From: Pocillopora verrucosa
Taxonomy: Eukaryota > Cnidaria > Anthozoa > Scleractinia > Pocilloporidae
DNA length: 64,000 nucleotides
Direction of reading: 5' to 3'
Assembly (NCBI RefSeq): GCF_036669915.1
Contig: NC_089321.1
Span: 19,528,770 to 19,592,769 of the forward strand
The notes beneath the pieces are model-generated. The model had not been told where the DNA came from. It searched no databases and worked only from the letters and a program-made list of their open reading frames with translations. This document shows, piece by piece, positions 22,500 through 33,000 of the stretch (positions are counted from its first letter, which is position 1; each line of letters starts with the position of its first letter). Both the position numbers and the translations under genes were made by a program.

Positions 22500-24555
22500 A
22501 CATTTTTAAATGCGGGTTGATGCGCGTATTCATGACGTAGAAGCAAAGACAAGCCGTTTGACTTTGAAGGGAAGACAAGAATTAGAACTATGAAGTGAAG
22601 CTGGCTATGAGTAAACAGGACACGAGACTTTTCTCCCTAAATATGTGTTCTCTATGTGTATAACCAATTTATGTAAAGTATGTATAGAACTTAATCTGCT
22701 AGAAGTTGCGACTGAAGTCTTTACCCTTACTTTTGTGCGAGGGGAAGTCATTGATCTATGCCTCTTGGTACATGTGTTTTACAGAGTATCGAGTTTCTCC
22801 GTAATGTCGGTGGTCGAAATGTTCTCTAGAAAGGTAAAGTCAACTTACGAACCAGAAAGTTCATAATTTTGGAGCTTATCTCGGTTTTAACGGCATGAGG
22901 TAACGTAGAGTTTGCCACTTCCCCCTGAACGGAAAGCTAGTGCATAGCAGAGTTACCTTCCAGCTTCTCTTAAAGATTCCCTGAAAGCTATGCGGTACTC
23001 GTTTTTACTTCGGGGTGGAGATAGGAAATTTGAGAGTTTTTAAAAGTGTCAAGTTCCTGGACACCTCAAATCGAAATGGGAGCAGACGAAAATAATAGAT
23101 ATCACATTAAAGTACTAATCTTCTTTTTAATATACTCGTAATACTCAAAGAGTTGACTGTGTCATGTATTCGGTATCGAATTCAAGAAGAATTTTAAACC
23201 ATATGGCCTCTTTCTTTGTTATTGTAAGAAATGTGGATGGAGTTTTTTTCCTATGCACCTCATAAATCGACTATGCATTATCCGAAAGGAAGAGGTTATT
23301 TTGATTGCTTTGCACCTTTTCTGTGACCTAAAAAATAGCCTTAACTTTCATTACAGTGCACAGTCAAAGCAAGCCATTTATACAGACGTGTTTGACAATA
23401 AGTGGCTCTTGAAGAGCAACGAATACGGATAAGCGGCCAATAGTGCCTAAATGATCTTTCTTAGGCTTTATCAAAACACATTTGTTGATCATATTTTCAG
23501 TTACACGTTTTTCCTGATCCACTCATTCCACTCATATTTTATCGCTTTTACATTGATAAAGTAGAGCATTTAAAATTTTTTTCCATAAGTAATATCAGTC
23601 ATTGTAGAGTATAGGTGAAATTGCTTGATGTTCGGCTGAGAGACAATTGCTATCGAAAATTCTAATTTCATCACCACCACAAATAATTCAGCAGTCACTT
23701 GGCTTGCTTATACTCATATTTTGATGACTTTCACATCAAATGACTTCACTCATTTCAGTTTAAATATAAAAACTAAAAAAACCAAAAAGATTAAAATTAC
23801 CTGACTGCCGATTATCTCACTTTATCCTCCACTATTTTGTTATGCCACAGTTGCATCAACCAACACAAAAAATAAATTTCATTCACGCATACATATATGA
23901 ATCCCTCACAGATGTTTGAAGCTGGTAAGTTCCAACGAGTAAGAACGATTTCATTAATTTATTCAGGCAAATTATGAATTTGCAAGTTAGTTTTTCTGCA
24001 GGTTTCTGAGTGTCTCAGTTCAAATTTCTGTTTGTAAAAACATCATATAGTAGGTAAAAAAGGGAAGAAAACTTTGGAATTTAACTTTCCTCGAAAGAGA
24101 GTCCACACAGTGAAACTTTTCTTTTTATCTTTGCTTGGTGATCATACATACTTTTTCTATTTTCGGATAGAATTTTTTATGCCTAATGATTTTCAAGCTA
24201 CATGCAACATATGCATCCAGCTTTGGAAATTCAAGGTGCGATTTCAATAAGCGTCTTAGTTTGTGTATTCACTGGTAGATTTAATTCAGAACATTATGTC
24301 AGAAAGACGCTTCAAGGATGTTCCCGTTTGGTTTGAACATAATGCTCGTTGAACAGGTTTCTGGTGGATATAATGCAGTGGAATCCTGCACACAAATGAG
24401 GATATAATTTTGAATAAAATAAAAAAAAACTAGCAGAAACGCGTTTGTCATGGAACTATAACACTGCAGTCCAGATCAAGCGTTCCTGTCTCGAGTGGCG
24501 TCCAGGCCCTTTGTCTTGTTCGTCTTTCCACCCTGATGGTCATGCCACATCGTTA
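22500..24555. other. Intronic or intergenic sequence, no gene seen
   Basis: AT-rich, without a supported exon. Around 23510-23760 are CACTCATATTTT and TTTCACATCAAATGACTTCA runs that look like old relatives of the SINE spacer at 20.3-20.7 kb. Confidence 0.4.
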
Positions 24556-24825
24556 CATAGAGAATAATACATGGGCGCGCGTAGATATGGGATTTCTCTT
24601 CCACTCGTTCGCTGCACTCACTCGTGAGCTATCGAGTTGAACACGAGAAGAATATTTCCATATCTACAAGCAACCATGTATTATTCTGTTTATCATATAG
24701 ACACAATAGCTCTTTACTGACAAGAAAAGCCGACTTAATTGATGAATGAAAATAAAAGAATTGACAATCCCCGAATAAAAATCGCCAATGCGTTGGCGCT
24801 AAGGCTCAAGATGGAAAAATGCGTT
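24556..24825 (+). mobile_element. MITE family A, copy 1
   Basis: The first half is a long imperfect hairpin: AGAGAATAATACATGG and GTAGATATGG on one arm, CCATATCTAC and CCATGTATTATTCTG on the other. A conserved extension follows (AGAAAAGCCGACTT, GACAATCCCCGAAT, GCGCTAAGGCTCAAGATGG). Copies at 51838-52080 (same strand) and 57194-57441 (opposite strand) share all of these blocks. Confidence 0.75.
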
Positions 24826-25040
24826 TCGCTACTGTCCAGTTTATTTTAATGGTCTCTGTTTCCTTTTCGGCTTACTCGAATATTCAAGACGAATATCCTC
24901 TGCGTTGTCACTCTCTTTAGTTATCTTTAAGTGTTAACGCTCATTGTATATGCAAATTATGTTCAAACCTATATAACATATCTCGCCTATTCCTGTTCGA
25001 AACACAAGACTCTAAGTATCATACACCGGTATCAAGGCAG

Positions 25041-25229
25041 ATGTGTCTCTGGGGCAAGACTTGTAAGCATGCAGTTTTCTTAGTGTTATGCTACTGTTTT
25101 GTCCACGGTGCTGTCGCGTTTACCATTCAACAAACATTGTACAACTTCATCACACTTATTTCAACGAAACCTTCACAGATGTTCGAAGCAGGTTGGACTG
25201 CCCGGCAGTACATCCATTGGTCTAGATAA
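25041..25229 (+). CDS. Possible small secreted peptide
   Basis: A 62-codon frame begins MCLWGKTCKHAVFLVLCYCF, a plausible signal peptide with a hydrophobic core, and continues to GWTARQYIHWSR and a stop. A TATATAACATA stretch lies about 65 bp upstream. No family is recognised, and it sits tail-to-tail with the BTB-Kelch gene. It may be a chance frame. Confidence 0.2.
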   Translation: MCLWGKTCKHAVFLVLCYCFVHGAVAFTIQQTLYNFITLISTKPSQMFEAGWTARQYIHWSR

Positions 25230-25296
25230 GAAAAAAAATTATTTTGAAAGTTCATGCTAGAAAGGGGCCGGAAATATTGAGAAAAGCCATGATCAG

Positions 25297-25302
25297 TTTA
25301 TT
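25297..25302 (-). promoter_or_regulatory. Poly(A) signal of the BTB-Kelch gene
   Basis: Minus-strand AATAAA starts two bases after the TAA stop (TAACTAATAAA), which implies a very short 3' UTR if used. Confidence 0.6.
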
Positions 25303-25304
25303 AG

Positions 25305-27158
25305 TTACAAGACTGAGCATTTTTTCTTGTTCCCAGCAGGGGCTGAAGGCGCACCAGCAAGTTCATCATCACTCAAGTTTCCCTTCTTACAGTTGTTAAA
25401 AAATCCTCTGAACACCTTCACTGAAGGACTCTGAGCATAACAGCGAAATCTCGAAGATAAAATTGACCTTGTAATAAGACTCTGAGTATTGTTGTCAGAA
25501 TCATACAATTCAATCAGTTTGTGATCAAACCTCCTTCCATTGTGACGCTTTTCTTCTTTACAGAAAGCATGGATCTTCCCGTCAATGATTAAGAGCTTTG
25601 TGAAAGAACCAGGTCTAATTTTCAAAGTTTTGATGAAGTGCCATTCATTTGTTGTTTCATCGTACAATTCACACTGGCAGTTTTGTGACACCTGATGATA
25701 TTTGCTGATATCCCCTCCAAAAATAACAATTTTTCCACTTGTTGCAGCCCCCGAGGCCCACTCCCTAGCTACTTGAATATTTGCTAGTTTCCTCCACTGG
25801 TTTTTGTCAAAATCGTACCTGTCAACTTCATTAAGGTATTTGCGCTGGTCTCCATCCAACACAAAACCACTAACGAAGTAGATGAAGTTTCCTTGAGCCA
25901 CAAGGCAAAAACCTTGTCTTAAATCCAGATAATCAAATGACGCAATGTCATGCCATGAGTTTGATTCTGGTTTGTATTTGGTAATGTAGGAGAGATGTTT
26001 GTTCTTGGGACAAAGAGGGTGTGCTCCACTTACTCGTCCACAGCAAAGAGGTTCGTGGGACAGAAAGCATGGCACTGAAAGCAGAGCATATATTTCGTCT
26101 CCATTCGCAACAAATATTTCTCGGACGTATCTGTTTTCGTGGGTCGATACCGGTGATGTCCAAGTGTTACAGTATGGGTTGTAGCCGACGGTAACTAGTT
26201 CCCAGGAATCTTGTGCAGTCGGTCTGACTTTCGTGCTGTACAATTTATCATGGCAAGGAAAAAGATCACGCAAAGTGCCAAATTCTCCACAACGAATCTT
26301 GCCTAGCGTAACCCAGTCATTCTCAACAGGAAAATAACACATTAATTTGTTCTTATCACTTATCACTATAGCAGAAGTCTCAAGAGACTTTCTGGGCTTG
26401 AAAGGGAGATTCTCAAACTTTTTACAGTCAATCATATTGATAGCCTCATTAACCAGTTCTAAACAGTCTCTGTTGCTTTTCACCAAATCATGTGTCACTA
26501 CATCATTGCATAGAAAGTCACGTGATATGTAAACCAATCGAACGTGACGAAATATCTCAGCGAAATATCTTTCTCGATTACCTCTATCAAATTCGATCCA
26601 CGTCAGAACAAAGTTAAAAACATCTTCTTCGGCGTCAACGCAAAGCTCGTCACTTGAAAGCAAATTTGCAATTTCTGTGTGCGCCATACTCAAAACAACT
26701 TCACGTTTAGCATTGTAGATGGCGGGAAAGTTATTATGGATGAAATGCTTGGTTTTGGAAACAAGTTCGCCGCAGTGATATCCTTCAGCAAACCGAAGAG
26801 TTGAGATACAATTCGAAATATTCATTTCCGTTTTCTTTAGCAGAGCCCGCGCAGCAAATGTTTTCAGGTTCTCAAGGAATAAAAAATCTGCAATCACAAC
26901 CAGGTTTCGGGCATCGTCTTCCTTTAAAATCTGAACCCCACCGGTGTAAATAAACTTTAGTGTGTTTCTCATTACAGACTCGGTGAACATCTCCAACCGA
27001 ACTACTCCTTCTTTAGCCTCTTTCATGTCGCTATTCAGCAGCTTTTCAAAGAAAGGACTTGCTTTTGAAAGAATGTCTTTATGAGCTTCAAGCTCTCCAT
27101 CTTCGACTACCAAGACAACATCACACGCCTGATCCAATGTTTCTTTTGGCATAAACAT
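25305..27158 (-). CDS. Intronless BTB-BACK-Kelch protein with C-terminal CaaX-like motif
   Basis: The first ATG is at 27158 (MFMPKETLDQACDVVLVVED), giving 617 residues. The frame is open upstream to 27236, but only a GTG precedes it there. Residues about 5-110 are a BTB domain (DVVLVVEDGELEAHKDILS, SPFFEKLLNSDMKEA, LKFIYTGGV, ADFLFLENLK). BACK follows (about 115-215). A degenerate Kelch propeller spans about 270-575, with units around YNPYCNTW, YKPESNSWHDIA, YDFDKNQWRKLA, GKIVIFGGD and YDETTNEWHF. Such proteins are usually substrate adaptors of Cullin-3 ubiquitin ligases; the substrate is unknown. The end, GNKKKCSVL, is a basic stretch plus a CaaX box ending in leucine, which suggests geranylgeranylation and membrane anchoring. 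It lies on the same strand between two parts of the CW-PWWP-ARID gene. Confidence 0.9.
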   Translation of the reverse strand: MFMPKETLDQACDVVLVVEDGELEAHKDILSKASPFFEKLLNSDMKEAKEGVVRLEMFTESVMRNTLKFIYTGGVQILKEDDARNLVVIADFLFLENLKTFAARALLKKTEMNISNCISTLRFAEGYHCGELVSKTKHFIHNNFPAIYNAKREVVLSMAHTEIANLLSSDELCVDAEEDVFNFVLTWIEFDRGNRERYFAEIFRHVRLVYISRDFLCNDVVTHDLVKSNRDCLELVNEAINMIDCKKFENLPFKPRKSLETSAIVISDKNKLMCYFPVENDWVTLGKIRCGEFGTLRDLFPCHDKLYSTKVRPTAQDSWELVTVGYNPYCNTWTSPVSTHENRYVREIFVANGDEIYALLSVPCFLSHEPLCCGRVSGAHPLCPKNKHLSYITKYKPESNSWHDIASFDYLDLRQGFCLVAQGNFIYFVSGFVLDGDQRKYLNEVDRYDFDKNQWRKLANIQVAREWASGAATSGKIVIFGGDISKYHQVSQNCQCELYDETTNEWHFIKTLKIRPGSFTKLLIIDGKIHAFCKEEKRHNGRRFDHKLIELYDSDNNTQSLITRSILSSRFRCYAQSPSVKVFRGFFNNCKKGNLSDDELAGAPSAPAGNKKKCSVL

Positions 27159-27239
27159 TGTATTATTAGTACTTTCTTGATTTAAACGTACGCGCAGAAA
27201 TACATATATTCCCCAGAATGTAAAACAGTTTGCCACTTA

Positions 27240-30010
27240 AATATATTCACACCGAGCTCAGTATATGCTGACTAATTTTTACACTGCGGAATATTTGTGT
27301 CAGTAGCTTTCAGCTAATCAGAGAGGATTTTTTCAACTGAAACGACCCGTCGATCGCCTTCCTTTGTTCAAAAAAAAGACTCAGTAACACAAATTACTCA
27401 TGTTATTGTGACAAAGAATTGGATGAGAAGGTCAGGCTTCCCACCAAATCCGTATAGGTTCCCTTTTCGAGAAATTATTACAAAATCTAAAACTACCAAA
27501 CTGTGGTGGGGCTATTAAAGTTTTGTATTGTGACATATATGAATATCCTTTCAATTCTTTTCATGAATTCTACCGCAAGTCATTAGTAGTATCAATATGG
27601 CCAAGACGATGTGTAGTATTTTAACCTAGATTGAATATATATATAAAAGTAACAACCTGAAATACTGAGCATTAAATTTTAATTGAATGATCGTGCTCAT
27701 CCACAGCTTGATCAGTTGAGAAAAGCAGGAGATGCAGTTATACTGTCTGCCAATGCGGTTTTAAATAACTTCACTCTGGCGTTTTTTATGTTACGAATAG
27801 TGTTTAACGTGTTCTAAATTATGTTCGCAAAAACGTCGTCGTTGTTTTGTTGCTTGTGTATTCGATTCTTCGTGCTTCGAAGTATGTGTCTTCAGAAAGC
27901 TCGACAGCTATAGCGCATGTGATACATTAAGTGCCGCTCTCGCTGAGAGCAGTCCTCTTGGCCTCCTGTCGAAAAAAAGTTTTGCTTTACATTTTTATTT
28001 TACAAAGAGGGTTTAGGACACATGTTTCATAAATAGTTTGACTGTTCTTCAATCTTCCTCTTTTGCGTCGCTACAAGCCAATAATTATTTTTGGCTAAAC
28101 CACCTATGAACAGCGATCGAAAGTGGAAATTTCAAAGATTTTATCAAGCGCGCTGCGAACGCAATCATATAGCTCACGGCCAGTTCTCTCTTGCTACAAG
28201 TTACAAGATGTATTCAGTCAGTTCACCGACAAAATATGGAAACTTCATCGGAAATCTTATTCATATCAGCGTGATCAGGAGACTCTTCTCCTTGACCTTA
28301 TTTCGCAAATTAAAAATTCACCAATTTGTAAGAAAGAATTCTCAAGATGCAGGCGTAAATCGGGCTAAAAAAGGATATCATTGCATTATTTTTTTTTACA
28401 CCAAAGAGGTCACCGATTGCCCCTTGATTGTCTCAAACTCGCGGGTATCTCTCCAGCTTTCATCTACCAACATCTTGAATACAACGTAAATGATTGTGCA
28501 TGCTCGGTTTGCGCTCGAGTCGAAGTCATTTGCATTATTCTAAAAGCATTATCATTACAATCATTTGATGATATACTACGAGCAATAAATATCATCATTT
28601 AAATCATTTGCGGATTTATTTTATGCAATTAATATCGCCATTATCATCATTTGATGATTTATTGTGAGCAATCAATATCATCATAAAAATCATTTGAGGA
28701 TTTATTTTAAGCGACTGTCACCATTATCATCATTCGATGATTCATTGTGAGCAATAAATATCGCCATTAGAATCATTTGATGATTTGTTGCGACCATTAA
28801 TTTACTCTTGAAGAATCATCAATAAAATCATATGACGATCCGTTGAGAGCGCAACTTGAGATACCAAGAGGTGTTTTTATTTTTCTTTCAGCCAAAAAAT
28901 TATGTCATTCATCTAATAAAAGAAACTCGACGAAGAATAGCCAAAAAAACCCTCATGGAAACAGATTAAGGCTTGTGATTTAAGCAGTACTGATTCGCTG
29001 CTCGCACTCGATTAACAACCGTCAACGATTTCTCAGGTGAACCTACGCCGCTAAAAAACCTTGAAGTCGGAATAGAGTCAACTGAGACTACATGGAACGC
29101 CTCAGGGTTTCTATTGGCGGGTGGATTTCCAGTTTTCGAAGAGTCGATATAACATGACAAGTGGTCACTCGAAGGCGTGAATCGACAACTTTGGCAACAT
29201 ATGCATCAATTTGTCATAAAACTTCAACATGCCTCTTCAACAAATGATTTATTCAAAAAAATTGACAAAAACCATGATTTCTTTAGACACCAAAGGAAAA
29301 CAAATCAGTCTTGGAGATGGCTGCAAACTATGGCAGCTCGTCAAAATCGTCGAAAATAACGAGAACACTTCTTTTAAACCGCTATCTACAAATATTTCCG
29401 GGATCTGTTCGTTCCGAAAATACTCACTGAGGGAGTACAAGTTATAAGTCCGATACATGCATATCACAAATCACAGCTGCTCCATATCTAATGCAACCAA
29501 TGTATTCAAGTCTGCTATCGCTCCTAGAGAATGAAGAAAGGAATAGTCGGAATGAATATATATGTTATTTATCTGCCATTTAGATTTCACAGGGACGATT
29601 AAGTGCGACAGATTTTTTATTACAAAGTGCGACAAAACAGGGACGAGCTCGCTTAAAGCTTAATTTGACTAACCAAGGTAAATGACTTTCAAAATGGAGA
29701 CATCAAAGATAATAATTAAAAGGAACGTGCTTGGGGACAAAATTTCAACTGAATAAATCTTCGAATCATTAAGGGACCTAGCAATTTTTCGCGAAGCATG
29801 CAATAACTTGAAAATAAAATCTGATTAGTACGTCTTAATATTTGTTTGTTTCGTTGCAGAACAAGGGAGCATTACGACAACAATTCTCTTATGCGAAAGG
29901 CTTTGGTTTAAGTGGGCAGACGCCAGGTAACACGACGCGTTTGACAAAGAATCACAGTTCCTCGTTCAAGCAATGTAACGAGAGATTAAATGACACCCGC
30001 TAAACATTAC
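27240..30010. other. Intronic or intergenic sequence with unassigned open frames
   Basis: Plus-strand frames at 28123-28368 and 28381-28602 are adjacent and unusually long for this background, but show no domain. A minus-strand frame at 28966-29160 (ends NQYCLNHKP) has coding-like composition but no clear splice edges. If the CW-PWWP-ARID gene continues to 21154, a linking exon of phase 1 to 0 should lie between 22236 and 30010; I could not find it. Confidence 0.4.
28555..28850 (+). repeat. Degenerate tandem array around ATCATTTGATGATTTATT
   Basis: At least five units of about 50-70 bp carry ATCATTTGATGAT or ATCATTCGATGAT, followed by TATT or TTGTGAGCAAT and ATATC(A/G)CCATTA or ATATCATCAT. 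The units are partly self-complementary (ATCAT/ATGAT), so they can form small hairpins. Confidence 0.65.
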
Positions 30011-33000
30011 CTTCTATTCTGGCCATTTCATCTAAAGTTTTTGTAAGGTCTACTTCCTCGGCAGTTCCGTTTACACCTACAGGCTCTGCGTGAGGAAACT
30101 GTTTTACCTCTTGCTGCTCTCTATTTTATTGAAAAAAAAAAGTGACAGAATTTATGTGGCTGGAAACTTACCTATTAACGATAAGCTTGAATACGCGAAT
30201 AAACTAAGAAAGAAATCCCTTTTTCTGACAAGCAGTGAACCGTCCAGAATCGGGTGAATACGCCAGAAAGGACAGACCCATCCGAAATCTGACGTAAACG
30301 TTTCGAAATCGGACGGAACCGTCCGAAATCCGACGTAATCGGATCCCGTCCAAAATCAAACGGATCTCGTCCGGAATCAGACGGAACCATCTCACTGAAA
30401 AGTCAGAAATAAGATGGAACCGACTCGAAACGTTAGTCACACAGCGTATAAACTAGTTTGGACTGGAGGGAGCCGACTATTGTATAAGCACCGAACTCTG
30501 GCGACTTCATTTTTTGTTGCATAACTCTGGTAGCACTGTCACTGTCATTTATCTGATACCATTTACGTTTAAGCTGTAAAAGTAGTCTGCTTTACGGTGC
30601 GTTAAAAATAGTGCGAAAAGAAGACGTAGGACATTTACAGTAGTTTCGGAGAGCGCGAGGTGATAGAATGAGATTCTCTAGTATAATAAAAATACTTCTA
30701 ACCTGCTCTTAGAGAGTGCATCGCCTTCTTGAAGAGAAACAAAAAGGTACATAAGTTTAATCTTACAAACATCACTTTCTCGAAATTTTACAGCTGAGGC
30801 AAATTCTGTTCAACTACTTTTGTATGTAGTAATAACTTTTTGCATGTAGTAATAACTGCATGTAATATCTATTCCGTGTTTTACACTTAGCAAGGTCACA
30901 CATTGTAAATTATATTTAGCATGCAAATAAAATCTGTTTCTCTCTCGATCTTTTTTAGTTAATGCAGCTCGACTGGAACGCCTTCACCTCCAGGTGATGG
31001 ACGACGTTTCACCGAGCAATCGCTGTTAAAAAAAATAATAACTTTTGAAACTGGAGCACAATAATCGGCATAAGGTATCTTGCTCAAAAATAATATGGGC
31101 TTCGACAGAGAACGACGACATTAATTGTCATCATAATCGTTGAGACTGTTCCTATTTCCCTTCACCCCATCCTACCTCTCCCTACGTTATGCCAAGACAA
31201 CAACGAAATCACCATACCGTTCAATACTTTAAAATCATGCATGGCACGGGTGGGGTCAGTATACTTACCTGTCCGGGGGTAAAGTGAGGGCTCAAGAGTC
31301 AACACCCTTTGGTAATGGCGTATGTTTAAACGAGCTAATATACTGAAAATAAGACTAACGTTTGAAAATTGGGCGCAGTGTATGACATGGTGCTGCTTCG
31401 CCATGAGTAAAATGGAATTGGAGAGAACCAGAATATCAACTTTCACTATGGACTGTAGTTGACTGTCCTTATTTTCCCTTGCCCCTTCATACCTTCACTT
31501 ATGCTTTGGAACGACAACACCGTACAATGCTCATAACTCACGCATGACACGGGTAGGGGGAGTACACTGACCTGTCTGAGGGTAAAGGGAGGGTTCAAGC
31601 GACAACAGTAATCTCTCCAGCTGTTGAAGTTCTCGCTCCGCTGCTTCGCAAGTGGAACTTGTGCTTTCGTCATCTGTTTTTTAAATGTACAAATAGTCAG
31701 TTTACGATACACTATGAGAGTTGAACATTAAAATAATACACAACGCGGTCTCTCCTAACACCTGGGTTATCCACGGTCAGACCGAACTTTCTAGAAATAA
31801 AGGGAATCGTACAAAATTTGTCGGACCTATCCACGATCTTATAGCACCGACCGAGATTATACGGAACGATCAAAATTCGGATGGAACTATCCAAAGTCTA
31901 CTTATCTATCTAAAATTAAACGAAACCATTGAAACAATTTCACGCTTTACTGGGGTAAGCCTGGTTTCTATGAAATACCGGAAACAACAACAAAACTGGA
32001 ACATTTTGTATGGGTACAGTGCTTAGGGTTATTAATTTATTCAAGATATATTTTTGTTCATAACGACCACCGAGAGAAAAAAAAGAAAAAAACACAAAAG
32101 CAAAGTCTGCAAACAGACATAAATACAACAACTGACGTAAGTAACAACAGAAAACAAACAAACAAAAAAAGGAACAGACTTAACCTCGGAGAAAAGAGTG
32201 GCTGTATGGGAACTACGACCCAATGAACTTCAGAAGCATCTTTGTTTTATTATCCTCCAGAATCAGGAGATCTCGATTGTCATATCAGCCGAACAATTTT
32301 TTCCGTTTTTCTAATTAATACTTTCCATTTTTTATACAAAAAAATATCAACAAGAAAAGTGAATACAAAAATGGACCCCAAATGCACACTAGAAAAAAAA
32401 GCAAAACAAAGAAAGAGACAAAACCAACAGAAAATCGATAAGAGCAATGATCGATCGATCTCATAAATTATGACCACATTTTAACCGCGCTGGAAAAATC
32501 ATCCATCTAATGATTTATCTCGCAAACAAATTGCTTACCATCGCTATCAAAAGAACAGCCACCAAACGACTGGTGAGGGGAATCTGGGTTCGAACTGGGA
32601 ACCTCATCCCGACCCGCCTCCCTTGTTAAAAGTGTGCATGATTGGAAAGCTGCAAAGAATTAAAAAACAAAACAAAACAAAAAACAAAACAAAAAACAAA
32701 ACAAAAAACAAAACAAAAAACAAAAAAAACCAAAACCAAAAAAAACGAAAATGTAAGGATTACTATCAAACAAGATCATATCACGGCTTAACACAGGAAT
32801 AAATTCGCAAAATTCCTATCGGCAAGTAGTCCTTGTACAGGTCCTGAATGGGCATGTTGTTTTGGTTTTTGGTCCAGAAACTTCTCTCTCTTTTTTAACC
32901 GCCTCACCCAACGGAGAACTGTCAAGGAAACCTGATGAAATGCTGTGAGGTTTATCCCCTCAACCCGGGAGTGTAAATGGGTAACAGAGAACTGCCAGGG

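Noticed and set aside
27159-27236. A 26-residue N-terminal extension of the BTB-Kelch protein
   Set aside because: The open frame begins with GTG, not a normal animal start. The first ATG at 27158 begins just before the BTB domain.
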